DNA from: Paenibacillus sp. SZ31
Lineage (GTDB): Bacteria; Bacillota; Bacilli; Paenibacillales; Paenibacillaceae
Assembly: GCF_012912005.1 (NCBI RefSeq)
Contig: NZ_JABBEA010000002.1
Coordinates: 186,001-250,000, forward strand
Direction of reading: 5' to 3'
Length of the DNA: 64,000 nt
In this document: positions 1 through 8,600 of the stretch, piece after piece
How the letters are laid out: each line of letters begins with the position of its first letter
Numbering within the stretch: position 1 is the first letter of the stretch
The notes under the pieces: model-generated
Databases searched by the model: none
Told to the model about the DNA's origin: nothing
The model's input: the letters and a program-made list of their open reading frames with translations, nothing else
Translations under genes and position numbers: made by a program

Positions 1-603
1 CAATACAAACAGATGAGTACCCATTGAGAGTTTTTTCGTAACTGGCATTGAGGGCACGAACAGAAGTGTTGCTACGAATGCGATGATCGTTACGGCGGCA
101 AAGAATAACATTGCATAGAACAACGATGTGGTGGTAGCAATCAAGCTCGAAAGGGGTACTCCAAGTACCATTCCTGCCGACACGCCTAGAAATACTTTAG
201 CCACTGCCTTCGGCGCTTCTTTCTTGGGGACCGACGCCGCTGCGACCGTAAATGCCAATGAACAATAGACAGGATGGAAAAAAGCCGGAACGACACGTGC
301 AATGACCAATACCGTAAAGTTTGATGTGATGGCGGAAACCAGGCTGCCCACAATAAAAATGCCAAGCACGAACAACATGACATGCTTGCGGTTCATGCCC
401 GAAAATAATAAGGGCAAAATGGGACCAGATACAGCAACCGCAAGCGCAAAAAGACTCACAATCAAACCAGCGGTTGAGATACTGACCTGGTAATGGTCTG
501 CAATCAAAGGCAAGATTCCGATTACGCCCATCTCCGTATTTAAAATACTGAATACACCAAAGGTCAGTATGAAGACAAGCAGGTGATTTCGTTTAGTTAT
601 CAT
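1..603 (-). CDS. MFS drug/sugar efflux permease, C-terminus outside the window
   Basis: The reverse strand from 603 stays open for 201 codons to the window edge. It encodes hydrophobic helices typical of an arabinose-efflux-type (DHA1/AraJ-like) major facilitator: an N-terminal helix after MITKRNHLLV, then GPILPLLFSG and a positively charged RVVPAFFHPVYCSLAF loop. It should export a small molecule across the cytoplasmic membrane; the substrate is unknown. The ATG at 603 lies inside the last codons of the upstream SDR gene (11-base overlap), which suggests translational coupling, and no good separate ribosome binding site is visible. The C-terminal half is missing, so the subfamily is a guess. 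The MFS call is fairly safe. Confidence 0.8.
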   Translation of the reverse strand, partial: MITKRNHLLVFILTFGVFSILNTEMGVIGILPLIADHYQVSISTAGLIVSLFALAVAVSGPILPLLFSGMNRKHVMLFVLGIFIVGSLVSAITSNFTVLVIARVVPAFFHPVYCSLAFTVAAASVPKKEAPKAVAKVFLGVSAGMVLGVPLSSLIATTTSLFYAMLFFAAVTIIAFVATLLFVPSMPVTKKLSMGTHLFVL

Positions 604-1432
604 ATGCCATGGATCTAGAGAGATCCCGGTAAGCATCGATCTCTAACTGAAGGTTGGCTATTTTCTGCTCTGCAATGTCTATCGCGTCGGCTCCTGCAAT
701 AAAGCGTTGCGGCGGTTGGACCTCGTTTGCAATCTTGAGGAGGGCATTAGCAAGTTTTTTTGGATCTCCAGGTTGTTGCCCGTTCTGATTCTTGAAAAAT
801 TCCATATGACCAGCTCTCCGGTCATCATAGTCTTTAATCGAGGGCTTAGCGAAAGTTGACGATGTATCCGTAAGAAATTCTGTTCGGAAAAATCCGGGAT
901 TGACTATAGTCGTATGAATACCGAAAGGAGCTACCTCAGGAGCCAATGCCTCCATCCATCCCTCAAGCGCAAATTTTGCAGCACTATAGGCCGAATTAAA
1001 CTCAAATCCTGAAATGCCAGCGCCTGAAGAGATCGAGATCACATGACCTGAACGTTGGTTACGCATCACAGGTAATATGGCCCGGGTAACGTGCATGGAA
1101 CCAACCAACGCCACCTGTAGCTGATGTTCAATCTGGTCAGGGGTCAGTTCCTCAAAATACCCTCCACAGAAATGCGCCGCATTATTTACGAGTACATCGA
1201 TTGCCCCGAACCGTTCAATTGCCGCCTTAACTGCAGAAAGTGCATCTGCAGGCTCGCAAACATCTAATGGGACAACCATTACATTCTCGGAATCACCGAT
1301 CGCACGAACCACCGCATCCGGATTCCGGCCGGTAGCCACAACCTTGTGTCCAGCAGTTAAAGCAGCCTTCGCAATAGTCGTGCCCATACCTCGACCAGCG
1401 CCAGTGATAAACCATACCTTTGTCTTATCCAT
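593..1432 (-). CDS. Short-chain dehydrogenase/reductase (SDR)
   Basis: Classical SDR of 279 residues, an NAD(P)-dependent oxidoreductase of the cytosol. The cofactor motif TGAGRGMG is at residues 10-17, VNNAA lies mid-protein, and the catalytic triad reads Ser136, Tyr149 and Lys153 in the segment SSGAGISGFEFNSAYSAAK. The start at 1432 (MDKTKV) is preferred over upstream codons because AAGGGA sits 9 bases before it. The gene overlaps the MFS gene and is divergent from a LysR regulator with a palindrome between them, a usual layout for a regulated detoxification or catabolic pair. The substrate cannot be told from the sequence. Confidence 0.88.
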   Translation of the reverse strand: MDKTKVWFITGAGRGMGTTIAKAALTAGHKVVATGRNPDAVVRAIGDSENVMVVPLDVCEPADALSAVKAAIERFGAIDVLVNNAAHFCGGYFEELTPDQIEHQLQVALVGSMHVTRAILPVMRNQRSGHVISISSGAGISGFEFNSAYSAAKFALEGWMEALAPEVAPFGIHTTIVNPGFFRTEFLTDTSSTFAKPSIKDYDDRRAGHMEFFKNQNGQQPGDPKKLANALLKIANEVQPPQRFIAGADAIDIAEQKIANLQLEIDAYRDLSRSMAYDN

Positions 1433-1509
1433 ATCATTCATTCCCTTCAATTTCTTCTCCAGTTGCCTCGCTTTTTAGTTTAGCGTTTATGCACCACATA
1501 GCAAATACT

Positions 1510-1530
1510 CATATCTTATAACAAGATATG
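1510..1530. promoter_or_regulatory. LysR-type operator palindrome between SDR and LysR genes
   Basis: Perfect inverted repeat CATATCTT-ataac-AAGATATG between the divergent SDR and LysR starts. It contains the T-N11-A core of LysR-type regulator sites. The likely binder is the adjacent LysR protein, acting on both promoters; this is inference from position and symmetry. Confidence 0.6.
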
Positions 1531-1589
1531 CTTGAAAGGCATTTCTTATAGGTTTATTGTAGAATATAAAGGATAAAGGAGGAGTTAAG

Positions 1590-2480
1590 ATGGAGATTAG
1601 AGTATTGCGTTATTTTCTTACGGTCGCCAGAGAAGGTAGCATTACACGTGCTGCTGATTTCTTGCATGTTACGCAGCCAACTTTGTCCAGACAATTGAAA
1701 GACCTTGAACAAGAGTTGGGAAAGAAATTATTTATTCGCAGTAGTTACAGTATTATTCTCACAGATGAAGGTATGCTTTTAAGAAATAGGGCTGAAGAAA
1801 TTGTAGGTATGGTCGATAAATTAGAGGCGGAATTTGAATCCATGGAAGAAACCATAAGTGGAGATATTTATATTGGCGGTGGAGAAACGGAAGCCATGAA
1901 ACAGATTGCAAGAGTGGCAAAAGAGGTGCAGAATAAATATCCCAATATACGCTATCACCTATACAGCGGCAACGAAGATGATGTAACTGAGCGGCTAGAC
2001 AAGGGACTCCTTGACTTCGGTATTCTAATCCAGCCAGCGGATGTCTCCAAATATAACTATATCAATTTCTCCGACAAGGATGTTTGGGGAGTGGTTATGA
2101 GAAAAGAAAGTCCACTCGCCTCTAAAGATGCGATTCGATCTACAGACTTATTACATGTTCCACTGATCTGTTCACGACAGTCAATGAAGCAGACATTTTC
2201 AAAAAATGAGTTTGCGGACTGGTTTGGTGAAGATTTTGACAAATTAAACGTCGTTACTACATACAATCTTGCATATAATGCTGCCATTATGGTTGAAGAA
2301 GGCATTGGTTATGCATTAACACTTGATAAAATAGTGAATACGTCCAGTGAAAGCGACCTTTGTTTCAGACCGCTAGAGCCAAGACTTGAATCTGGCTTAA
2401 ATATCGTTTGGAAAAAACATCAGGTCTTTTCGACTGCTGCGGATTTGTTTTTAAAAGAAATTCAGGCTAAATTTGTTTAG
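1590..2480 (+). CDS. LysR-family transcriptional regulator
   Basis: 296-residue LysR-type regulator. The N-terminal winged helix-turn-helix is obvious (MEIRVLRYFLTVAREGSITR, then AADFLHVTQPTLSRQLKDLE), followed by a coiled linker near residues 60-90 and a LysR substrate-binding domain to the C-terminus. Length is normal for the family. The start is fixed by AAAGGAGGAG seven bases upstream. It is divergent from the SDR/MFS pair, which it probably controls through the palindrome at 1510-1530. The inducer is unknown. A terminator-like hairpin follows its stop, inside the 3' end of the convergent AraC gene. Confidence 0.92.
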   Translation: MEIRVLRYFLTVAREGSITRAADFLHVTQPTLSRQLKDLEQELGKKLFIRSSYSIILTDEGMLLRNRAEEIVGMVDKLEAEFESMEETISGDIYIGGGETEAMKQIARVAKEVQNKYPNIRYHLYSGNEDDVTERLDKGLLDFGILIQPADVSKYNYINFSDKDVWGVVMRKESPLASKDAIRSTDLLHVPLICSRQSMKQTFSKNEFADWFGEDFDKLNVVTTYNLAYNAAIMVEEGIGYALTLDKIVNTSSESDLCFRPLEPRLESGLNIVWKKHQVFSTAADLFLKEIQAKFV

Positions 2481-2483
2481 CAT

Positions 2484-3371
2484 TTATACAGGGTACGGAG
2501 AGCACCGAAACTCTTTCGGTGTTCTTTCTTCGTGCTTTTTGAAAGACTGGATAAAGTGATTAACGTGATTAAAGCCTACTTTCTCGGCGATCTCGGTTAT
2601 TGTATCATTCGTCGATAATAAGAGATCTTTGCTCTTCTTAATCCGGTATTTAATCAAGTACTCGTATGGCGTCATATGAGCCGTTTTCTTAAAACATCGG
2701 GTGCACTCTGAAATGCTCAAATGTGCGATATCAGCAATCTCACGAAGCGTAACCGGATGAGCGTAATTTTGATGGATGAAGCTGAGCATTAACTGTAGTC
2801 TTTCCTGCTGACGCTTCTCGCTTCTTGGAGTTTCTCCTGAAGGAATTGAAATGTTGGATATCAACACAAACCATAATTGTACCGTTTTAATAGAAATTTC
2901 ATATTCCCATCCCCATGTTTTCTCCGAGTTGAACGTCTCTCTCATTCCCCAAAGCATGTCTAATATCTGCGTTTCCCACTCCGAATCTTTTGTAATGACA
3001 ATTGAAACCAAAGAAGAATTTGTATACGGCAGTACATAATTTTTTTCCATGGCACTGTCTACATGAAAGGCTAATAGCTTTTCCGGAAAATTGAAACTAA
3101 CATATTGACCATCATGTGTCAGCTCTGTTGTGATATGAAGAATTCTCTTGTTGATCAGGATTGCCTGACCCGTTTCCAGTGTATGATCAATTCCGTTAAT
3201 TTGAATAACCAGCTTACCTTTCGTGACTAATGTGATCTGTAGATCCTCGTGCCAATGTAGATCGTTGAACCCTCTTCCTGCGGGGATACTTGTATGACGT
3301 GTATGTGTGTACATGATATAGGGAAACGAAAGATCGGAATACAAAATATCCTCATAAAGTTGCTTCACCAT
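2484..3371 (-). CDS. AraC-family regulator with N-terminal cupin
   Basis: 295 residues. The N-terminal part is a cupin-like sensor (DLHWHEDLQITLVTKGKLV); the C-terminal 100 residues carry two helix-turn-helix units ending in GFNHVNHFIQSFKKHEERTP, the AraC signature. Such proteins usually activate a nearby sugar or stress gene after binding a small ligand. It is convergent with the LysR gene and divergent from a DMT exporter about 150 bases away, its most likely target. AGGAA about 9 bases before the ATG supports the start. Confidence 0.9.
   Translation of the reverse strand: MVKQLYEDILYSDLSFPYIMYTHTRHTSIPAGRGFNDLHWHEDLQITLVTKGKLVIQINGIDHTLETGQAILINKRILHITTELTHDGQYVSFNFPEKLLAFHVDSAMEKNYVLPYTNSSLVSIVITKDSEWETQILDMLWGMRETFNSEKTWGWEYEISIKTVQLWFVLISNISIPSGETPRSEKRQQERLQLMLSFIHQNYAHPVTLREIADIAHLSISECTRCFKKTAHMTPYEYLIKYRIKKSKDLLLSTNDTITEIAEKVGFNHVNHFIQSFKKHEERTPKEFRCSPYPV
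2500..2530 (+). terminator. Rho-independent terminator of the LysR gene, inside the AraC 3' coding end
   Basis: Stem AGCACCGAAA / TTTCGGTGTT with a three-base loop, followed by the T-rich run CTTTCTT. The convergent AraC gene ends at 2484, so this hairpin is also translated on the other strand as the last residues of that protein. Confidence 0.6.
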
Positions 3372-3525
3372 GCTATGACGTTCCTTTCTTTGACGATATA
3401 TCTATATTATATAGTGATTTAATTGCACGAAATCCACAAAAATAATGATATTATTATATCAAATCTTTGACTTATCACAATAGCCTGTGCACAGACGACC
3501 GGATAAGAACTTTGGAGGCTTATAT

Positions 3526-4458
3526 GTGAAAGATAATAAATTGTCCCTGCTTTTTCATCCTTATGTATTGCTTTTTATCGCCATTTTGTCGGTATCCGTC
3601 TCTTCAATCATGATCAAATCTTCGGATACTCCGACCGCTATAGCCGGTATGTACAGGTTGTATATATCAGCCATTATTATGCTCCCTTTTATCCCTTGGA
3701 AAACGATCCGCTTATTAAAAATGGATTCAAAGGATTGGATCACAGTTTTTCTGGCTGGCTTGCTTCTTGGTCTTTATTTCTTATTTTGGATGGAATCGCT
3801 GGTGTATACCTCAGTGGCTAGTTCCATGGTCATTCTGGCGCTGCAACCATTGTTTGTGATGATCGGGTCATATTTTATGTTTAAGGAAAGAGCAAGTATA
3901 CCTACTGTTCTATGTTTGATTACCGCCCTGTTCGGTTCGGTGATTATCGCCTGGGGTGATATAGGCGTTTCGAGAGAGGCTCTGATTGGAGATAGTCTGT
4001 CACTGGTAGGCACCATACTGGTGTCGGCATATATGCTGGTGGGACAGAAAGTGAGTCGGAAAATTGACGCGAATATATACAGTGTTGTTGTCTTTATTAC
4101 TGGTGGAAGTGTCCTGCTGGTCTACAGTTTATTGAATAACCTTTCTTTGACCCATTACGACTCATCCGATTGGATGTACTTCCTGCTACTTGCGATCATA
4201 CCCACCATTTTTGGTCAGTACATTTTCAATCTGCTGCTCAAATCCATTGGTGCAACAACGGTTTCTGTAGGCATTATCGGTGAACCCGTTCTGGCGATTA
4301 TGCTGGCTTATCTACTGTTGGGAGAAACCATCTCTGCTTTTCAATTCGTAGACGGATTAATTACATTGTTAGGTATGCTGATGTACTTTGGGCTGAAATC
4401 TTACCATGTTCAACTGCTGAAGTTCCTGCGCTTTAATCGATTCAGAAAATTAGGATAA
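3526..4458 (+). CDS. DMT-superfamily (EamA) permease
   Basis: Integral membrane protein of about 310 residues with ten predicted helices arranged as two EamA repeats; the C-terminal repeat contains GATTVSVGIIGEPVLAIMLA, a typical EamA helix. Members export amino acids or other metabolites. The GTG at 3526 (VKDNKL) is chosen because GGAGG at 3514-3518 sits 7 bases upstream; a longer reading from 3487 has no ribosome binding site. csaA follows 22 bases after the stop, so the two are probably co-transcribed, and the divergent AraC gene may regulate them. Confidence 0.88.
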   Translation: MKDNKLSLLFHPYVLLFIAILSVSVSSIMIKSSDTPTAIAGMYRLYISAIIMLPFIPWKTIRLLKMDSKDWITVFLAGLLLGLYFLFWMESLVYTSVASSMVILALQPLFVMIGSYFMFKERASIPTVLCLITALFGSVIIAWGDIGVSREALIGDSLSLVGTILVSAYMLVGQKVSRKIDANIYSVVVFITGGSVLLVYSLLNNLSLTHYDSSDWMYFLLLAIIPTIFGQYIFNLLLKSIGATTVSVGIIGEPVLAIMLAYLLLGETISAFQFVDGLITLLGMLMYFGLKSYHVQLLKFLRFNRFRKLG

Positions 4459-4480
4459 TTAAGAAAGAAGTGAATTTAAA

Positions 4481-4813
4481 ATGGCAACTTTTGATGATTT
4501 CTTAAAATTAGATCTGCGTGTCGGCACGGTCACCAAAGCCGAATTTTTTGCAAAAGCGAAAATACCCGCTATTAAACTTGAAATTGATTTTGGACCCGAA
4601 ATTGGATTAAAAACATCCAGTGCACAAATCACCAAAAGGTATTCATCCGAATCTATTGTCGGAAAGCAGATTATAGGTGTAGTTAATTTCCCTCCGCGTC
4701 GTATAGCAGGATTCAATTCAGAAGTGTTGGTGCTTGGCGGGCTGCCCGAACAGGGAGATGTTGTTTTGTTGAAACCTGATTTCGAGCTACCAAATGGTAC
4801 TGTGATCGGATAA
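4481..4813 (+). CDS. csaA: CsaA, tRNA-binding-fold secretion chaperone
   Basis: 110 residues, the normal length of CsaA, consisting of a single OB-fold tRNA-binding domain. The family pattern is clear: [17 protein letters not shown] at the N-terminus, [32 protein letters not shown] and a C-terminal [14 protein letters not shown]. CsaA is a cytosolic homodimer described in Bacillus as a chaperone binding preproteins; a role in tRNA binding is less clear. It is the last gene of the DMT/csaA transcript and is followed by a strong terminator. Confidence 0.93.
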   Translation: MATFDDFLKLDLRVGTVTKAEFFAKAKIPAIKLEIDFGPEIGLKTSSAQITKRYSSESIVGKQIIGVVNFPPRRIAGFNSEVLVLGGLPEQGDVVLLKPDFELPNGTVIG

Positions 4814-4823
4814 TAAGAAGAGA

Positions 4824-4860
4824 CCCACCGGAGTTTTATACTCGGTGGGTTTCTTGTTTT
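4824..4860 (+). terminator. Rho-independent terminator after csaA
   Basis: CCCACCG stem paired with CGGTGGG, then TTTCTTGTTTT, directly after the csaA stop codon. Confidence 0.85.
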
Positions 4861-4904
4861 AAATGATTGAGTTTACTTTGCCAAAATCGTGGTGTTCTAC
4901 TTCT

Positions 4905-5585
4905 CTACTTCGCTTGTTCCTTAACCACTTGTTCGATCCCCAACAGAATCAGCTTCAAGCCGAACTCAAACGATCCGTCGGTTCCCATCACCTCAAACAG
5001 ACCATTCTTATACATCCTACTGAAGAGTCCAGCTTCCTGCTCACTCATAGAGTCCAGAAGGCTGATCATCTCTTCATCCGGAATTGCTTCCTGGTTCTTA
5101 AGAACAGTAGAGATATTACGCTGATGCTGATAATCGTCCAGAACGAAATAGAATACATAGTTCACAAGCGTGAGAACGGCCTGTAATTTCTGCTCTTGCT
5201 CTAGTGGTGTTGATTCCATACAGAGCAACATGCGGTTGGTGAATCGTATCATGTCCGGCTCGTGGGGCAGCGTCATCATCATGAGTTGTGTGGAACACGG
5301 GTATCGGCTGAGCACACTCCTTACGGTGATCGCAAGCCCCTCCATCTGCTCCTTCCAGTCCCCTTCAGACTGAAACTCGTCCAAAATAATTTTCGATATC
5401 TGGTTGGCCAGCCGTTGGTAGAGTGTCTGCTTGCTCTTGAAGTACCAGTATAGAGATGGAGCCTGAATCCCCAGCTTGTCTGCCAAGCGTCTCATGCTGA
5501 ATTTCTCGATGCCCTCTTCCGCCAAAAGCTCCCACGAAGTTTCCAAAATTTTATCTTCCGAAATCTGAGGCTGTTGTTTTTTCAT
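4905..5585 (-). CDS. TetR-family repressor, probable regulator of the MATE gene
   Basis: 226 residues. The N-terminal helix-turn-helix reads KFSMRRLADKLGIQAPSLYW followed by YFKSKQTLYQRLA, and the rest is a TetR C-terminal ligand domain of the tetracycline-repressor type. It is divergent from a MATE pump, with at least three copies of a TCTAACA-type sequence in the 130 bases between them. The inferred role is drug-inducible repression of the pump and of itself. AAGGG 10 bases before the ATG supports the start. Confidence 0.9.
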   Translation of the reverse strand: MKKQQPQISEDKILETSWELLAEEGIEKFSMRRLADKLGIQAPSLYWYFKSKQTLYQRLANQISKIILDEFQSEGDWKEQMEGLAITVRSVLSRYPCSTQLMMMTLPHEPDMIRFTNRMLLCMESTPLEQEQKLQAVLTLVNYVFYFVLDDYQHQRNISTVLKNQEAIPDEEMISLLDSMSEQEAGLFSRMYKNGLFEVMGTDGSFEFGLKLILLGIEQVVKEQAK

Positions 5586-5602
5586 CAGTATCCGCCCTTT
5601 TA

Positions 5603-5686
5603 TCTAACAGTGTAAGTTTATGCTTTACAGGTTCATAAGTTCATGATAACATCTAACACTGTAAGGTTCAATCTAACAGTGTTAGA
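5603..5686. promoter_or_regulatory. Cluster of TetR operator-like repeats
   Basis: Three related 15-base sites: TCTAACAGTGTAAGT (5603-5617), TCTAACACTGTAAGG (5652-5666) and the near-perfect palindrome TCTAACAGTGTTAGA (5672-5686). They fill the gap between the divergent TetR and MATE genes and fit co-operative TetR binding. Confidence 0.65.
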
Positions 5687-5721
5687 TTAGATCAATTTTA
5701 ACGAAGAAAGTAGTGATCCAC

Positions 5722-7074
5722 ATGGATGCAGAAAACCTCCATTACTTTGAAAAAGCACCCATCGCCAAAGCTGTAGCTCACTTTGCTGTCCCGATGATGC
5801 TAGGCACGTCAATGAGTGTCATCTATTCCATCTTGAATGCCTATTTCCTTGGCACACTGGGTAATACGGCAATGTTAACCGCACTCGCATTAACTTTACC
5901 TTTATTCGCGGTTATCATGGCGCTTGGTAATTTAATTGGTATAGGCAGCGGTACATTCATTTCTCGTTTGCTGGGAGAGAAAAAAGTCGATGATCTGAAG
6001 CATGTATCTTCATTTGCCTTTTACAGCAGCTTAGTTCTCGGACTTATTGTGATTGCCGTTGGCCTCCCGTTGATCGAGCCAATCGTTCATGGGCTGGGGG
6101 CAACGCCTGAATCCTTTGGATTTACGAAAGACTATGTCACGATTATGCTTATTGGTTCACCATTCGTCATCTTATTCTTCACGCTGGAGAATATCGTACG
6201 CTCAGAGGGGGCAGCAATCACCTCGATGACCGGTATGATTCTCAGTGTTGTTGTGAATATTATTCTCGATGCGCTATTCATCTTTGTCTTCCATTGGGGC
6301 GTGATTGGCGTTGCATCTGCTACCGTGATCTCCAACTTGGTTGCGAGTGCATTTTACGCTTACCATATGAGTTATAAGAGTCAATTCTTAACCATCTCCT
6401 TAAAATGGTTCAAAGTTTCTAAAGACATTCTGAGCAATGTGTTCAAAATCGGAGTTCCCGTCTTTGTTATGAGTGTCTTCTTGGGTGCGATGTCGCTTAT
6501 TCTTAACCTTTTTCTTGTTGAATATGGGGATCAGGCTATAGCGGGGTATGGAATTTCATCACGTTTATTGCAATTTCCTGAGTTTATTCTGATGGGCTTG
6601 TGCGAGGGAGTTGTGCCGTTGATTGCCTTCTCATTTACAGCGAATAAATTACGCATGAAGCAAACCATTGGATTTACGATCAAAGCTATTTTGGGCTTAG
6701 CCGTCCTGTTCGGTGTTATCGTTTATCTGATCTCTGACCACTTGATTGGTTTATTTACGACTGACCCGCAATTAATTGAAATGGGTAGCTACATTCTTCA
6801 TGTGACCTTCTTATCCTTGTTTATTACAGGAATGACTTCTTTGTTTATGGGGATCTTCCAAGCAACAGCCCAGGGAACCGCCGCGTTTGTTATGTCCATC
6901 ATTCAAGGCATCACGCTGATTCCTGTGTTGTATATCGCTAATCAACTGAACGGCTTTCATGGAGTGATCTGGTCACTCGTCATTGCGGATGTCGTGGCGT
7001 TTCTTGTTGGTGCCATCATGCTCTATGTTCTGCGGAACAAGTTACAGCCGGATTTGGAACATTTGGTACAGTAA
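5722..7074 (+). CDS. MATE-family multidrug efflux transporter
   Basis: 450 residues with twelve predicted membrane helices and two MatE repeats; early sequence FAVPMMLGTSMSVIYSILNA and GNLIGIGSGTFISRLLGEK are typical of the family. These pumps use sodium or proton gradients to expel cationic drugs. The ATG at 5722 has GAAAG 11 bases upstream and is preferred to the GTG at 5713, which the same sequence nearly abuts. Expression is probably under the divergent TetR repressor. No terminator is visible directly downstream. Confidence 0.92.
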   Translation: MDAENLHYFEKAPIAKAVAHFAVPMMLGTSMSVIYSILNAYFLGTLGNTAMLTALALTLPLFAVIMALGNLIGIGSGTFISRLLGEKKVDDLKHVSSFAFYSSLVLGLIVIAVGLPLIEPIVHGLGATPESFGFTKDYVTIMLIGSPFVILFFTLENIVRSEGAAITSMTGMILSVVVNIILDALFIFVFHWGVIGVASATVISNLVASAFYAYHMSYKSQFLTISLKWFKVSKDILSNVFKIGVPVFVMSVFLGAMSLILNLFLVEYGDQAIAGYGISSRLLQFPEFILMGLCEGVVPLIAFSFTANKLRMKQTIGFTIKAILGLAVLFGVIVYLISDHLIGLFTTDPQLIEMGSYILHVTFLSLFITGMTSLFMGIFQATAQGTAAFVMSIIQGITLIPVLYIANQLNGFHGVIWSLVIADVVAFLVGAIMLYVLRNKLQPDLEHLVQ

Positions 7075-7201
7075 TTGCACAAAAGGTAATAAGAAAAACC
7101 ACGGCACCACGTTCGATACCTATTTTCCCATCTTCGTCTCCTTTAAGGGCCGTTTGCATAAATTAGCATCATAAGTAACAAGGGTCTTGGAGGGACGAAC
7201 A

Positions 7202-8353
7202 ATGAATGAAATATGCAGAAATGTGAATTCGACAGACGAGAGCCCAAATAAGTTCGGTTTCTACAGAGACATTATGGAATGGATTACTTCCGTTTCTCCC
7301 GGCGGTGAAGAAAAAATTAACCCTTTTGATTTTGGCGGAGCCGCTGAATTCAAGCTTCCGAAAACCGTTGAAACGGAGATTCACCGTTATTTGATGCCCT
7401 ATATCCTTTATCCCGAAGGCGGATATGTTGCATATATATCGAATGGGCGTGTTTGGGGAACATCAGGTGCGATCCTGACATCCGACGGAAAACTGATCTT
7501 CGACCTTTCCCCCGAATACGATGGAAAACAAAACAGAATGATGACATTGGAAGAGCACCCTGCTTTGCATCGGAGAAAAGCAAAAGAACATCATCATCTC
7601 CATGAGACTGCTGCGGTTTTGACTTTTTGCGGGAGTCATAATTATTTCCATTGGTTATATGATGTTCTGCCGCGACTGGGTATGCTTCTGATGTTAAATG
7701 TTCCTTTTGAATCCCTGATCATGAATCCGAATCCTCATGGATCTTTTGTGAGAGAAACGTTATCTATGTTTGGCGTATCGGAATCGACAGTGATTCGTAC
7801 TAGAGATGATTGGGAGTTTCAGGCCGATCGATTGGTCGTGCCTTCTTTAATGATGAATTCCCATTATCCGCCTTGGACAACAGCTATCCTTCGGACGTTT
7901 ATGTTACCCGGACGCGATACAACACTCCATTCTCCTGCTCGCATTTTCATATCTCGGAGCAAAGCCTCTGCCCGAAGAATAGCTAATGAGGATGAAGTCA
8001 TCCGGCATTTGGAGCCGTACGGGTTTATTCCTGTTTGCCTGGAGGATTGGACCGTAGCCCAGCAAGTGCAGCTCTTTGCTTCTGCACAAGCAATCGTTTC
8101 ACCGCACGGAGCGGGATTAGCCAATCTTGCTTTCTGCAGTAAAGGGACCCTTGTTATCGAAATTTTTCATATCCGGCATATAGTACCTACTTACTGGATG
8201 ATCAGCAATCATAACAAACTTGATTATTATATGATGTATGGGCAAGATAACAGGACGACACAGGACCTTTTTCCAGGATTGGAGGACTTCTCTGTGGATC
8301 TGGAACGGCTGGAACAAACTCTTTGTTTAGCTGGAGTAACACATCATAAATAA
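7202..8353 (+). CDS. Glycosyltransferase family 61 protein
   Basis: 383 residues, no membrane segment. The middle and C-terminal parts show the GT61 (DUF563) pattern: CGSHNYFHWLYDVLPRLGML, then SPHGAGLANLAFCSKGTLVI near residues 305-325. GT61 proteins transfer sugars onto glycans, in bacteria usually capsule or cell-wall polysaccharide. GGAGGG 8 bases before the ATG at 7202 fixes the start. It stands alone, without other polysaccharide genes, between a drug pump and a metal transporter, so its acceptor cannot be inferred from neighbours. Upstream (7075-7187) I see no gene or clear promoter. Confidence 0.85.
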   Translation: MNEICRNVNSTDESPNKFGFYRDIMEWITSVSPGGEEKINPFDFGGAAEFKLPKTVETEIHRYLMPYILYPEGGYVAYISNGRVWGTSGAILTSDGKLIFDLSPEYDGKQNRMMTLEEHPALHRRKAKEHHHLHETAAVLTFCGSHNYFHWLYDVLPRLGMLLMLNVPFESLIMNPNPHGSFVRETLSMFGVSESTVIRTRDDWEFQADRLVVPSLMMNSHYPPWTTAILRTFMLPGRDTTLHSPARIFISRSKASARRIANEDEVIRHLEPYGFIPVCLEDWTVAQQVQLFASAQAIVSPHGAGLANLAFCSKGTLVIEIFHIRHIVPTYWMISNHNKLDYYMMYGQDNRTTQDLFPGLEDFSVDLERLEQTLCLAGVTHHK

Positions 8354-8363
8354 TCAGCGTCAG

Positions 8364-8404
8364 CCCTTCTCTTCTTTCCCAAGAAATTATAGAAGGGTTT
8401 TTGT
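8364..8404 (+). terminator. Terminator after the GT61 gene
   Basis: CCCTTCT at 8364-8370 pairs with AGAAGGG at 8391-8397, followed by TTTTTGTTG. Confidence 0.8.
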
Positions 8405-8462
8405 TGTGTCATAAAAGCCATACGTTGTGATCAATCCATTGTCTGTACAAATTTTTTTATGG

Positions 8463-8492
8463 TTGACAAAAAGCCCGACTCAATAATATATT
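8463..8492 (+). promoter_or_regulatory. Promoter of the manganese transporter operon
   Basis: SigA-type promoter: TTGACA at 8463-8468 and TATATT at 8487-8492 with an 18-base spacer. Its start point would fall just before or within the MntR-like box. Confidence 0.65.
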
Positions 8493-8507
8493 GGTTAAAG
8501 AAATAAA

Positions 8508-8523
8508 GTTTCCCTAAGGAAAC
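8508..8523. promoter_or_regulatory. MntR (DtxR-type) manganese box
   Basis: GTTTCCCTAAGGAAAC, a palindrome with arms GTTTCC/GGAAAC, resembling Bacillus MntR boxes with their CCTTAAGGAAA-type core. It sits about 16 bases downstream of the -10 element, where a bound repressor would block initiation. A partial second copy (CTAAGGAAAT) lies near 8553-8562. Confidence 0.65.
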
Positions 8524-8600
8524 AAACTAGCGCTTGCGAATGTTTTTTATACTAAGGAAATATATTTTAATAGAGTCAACGTTTGAAGGGGCGAAAAACC

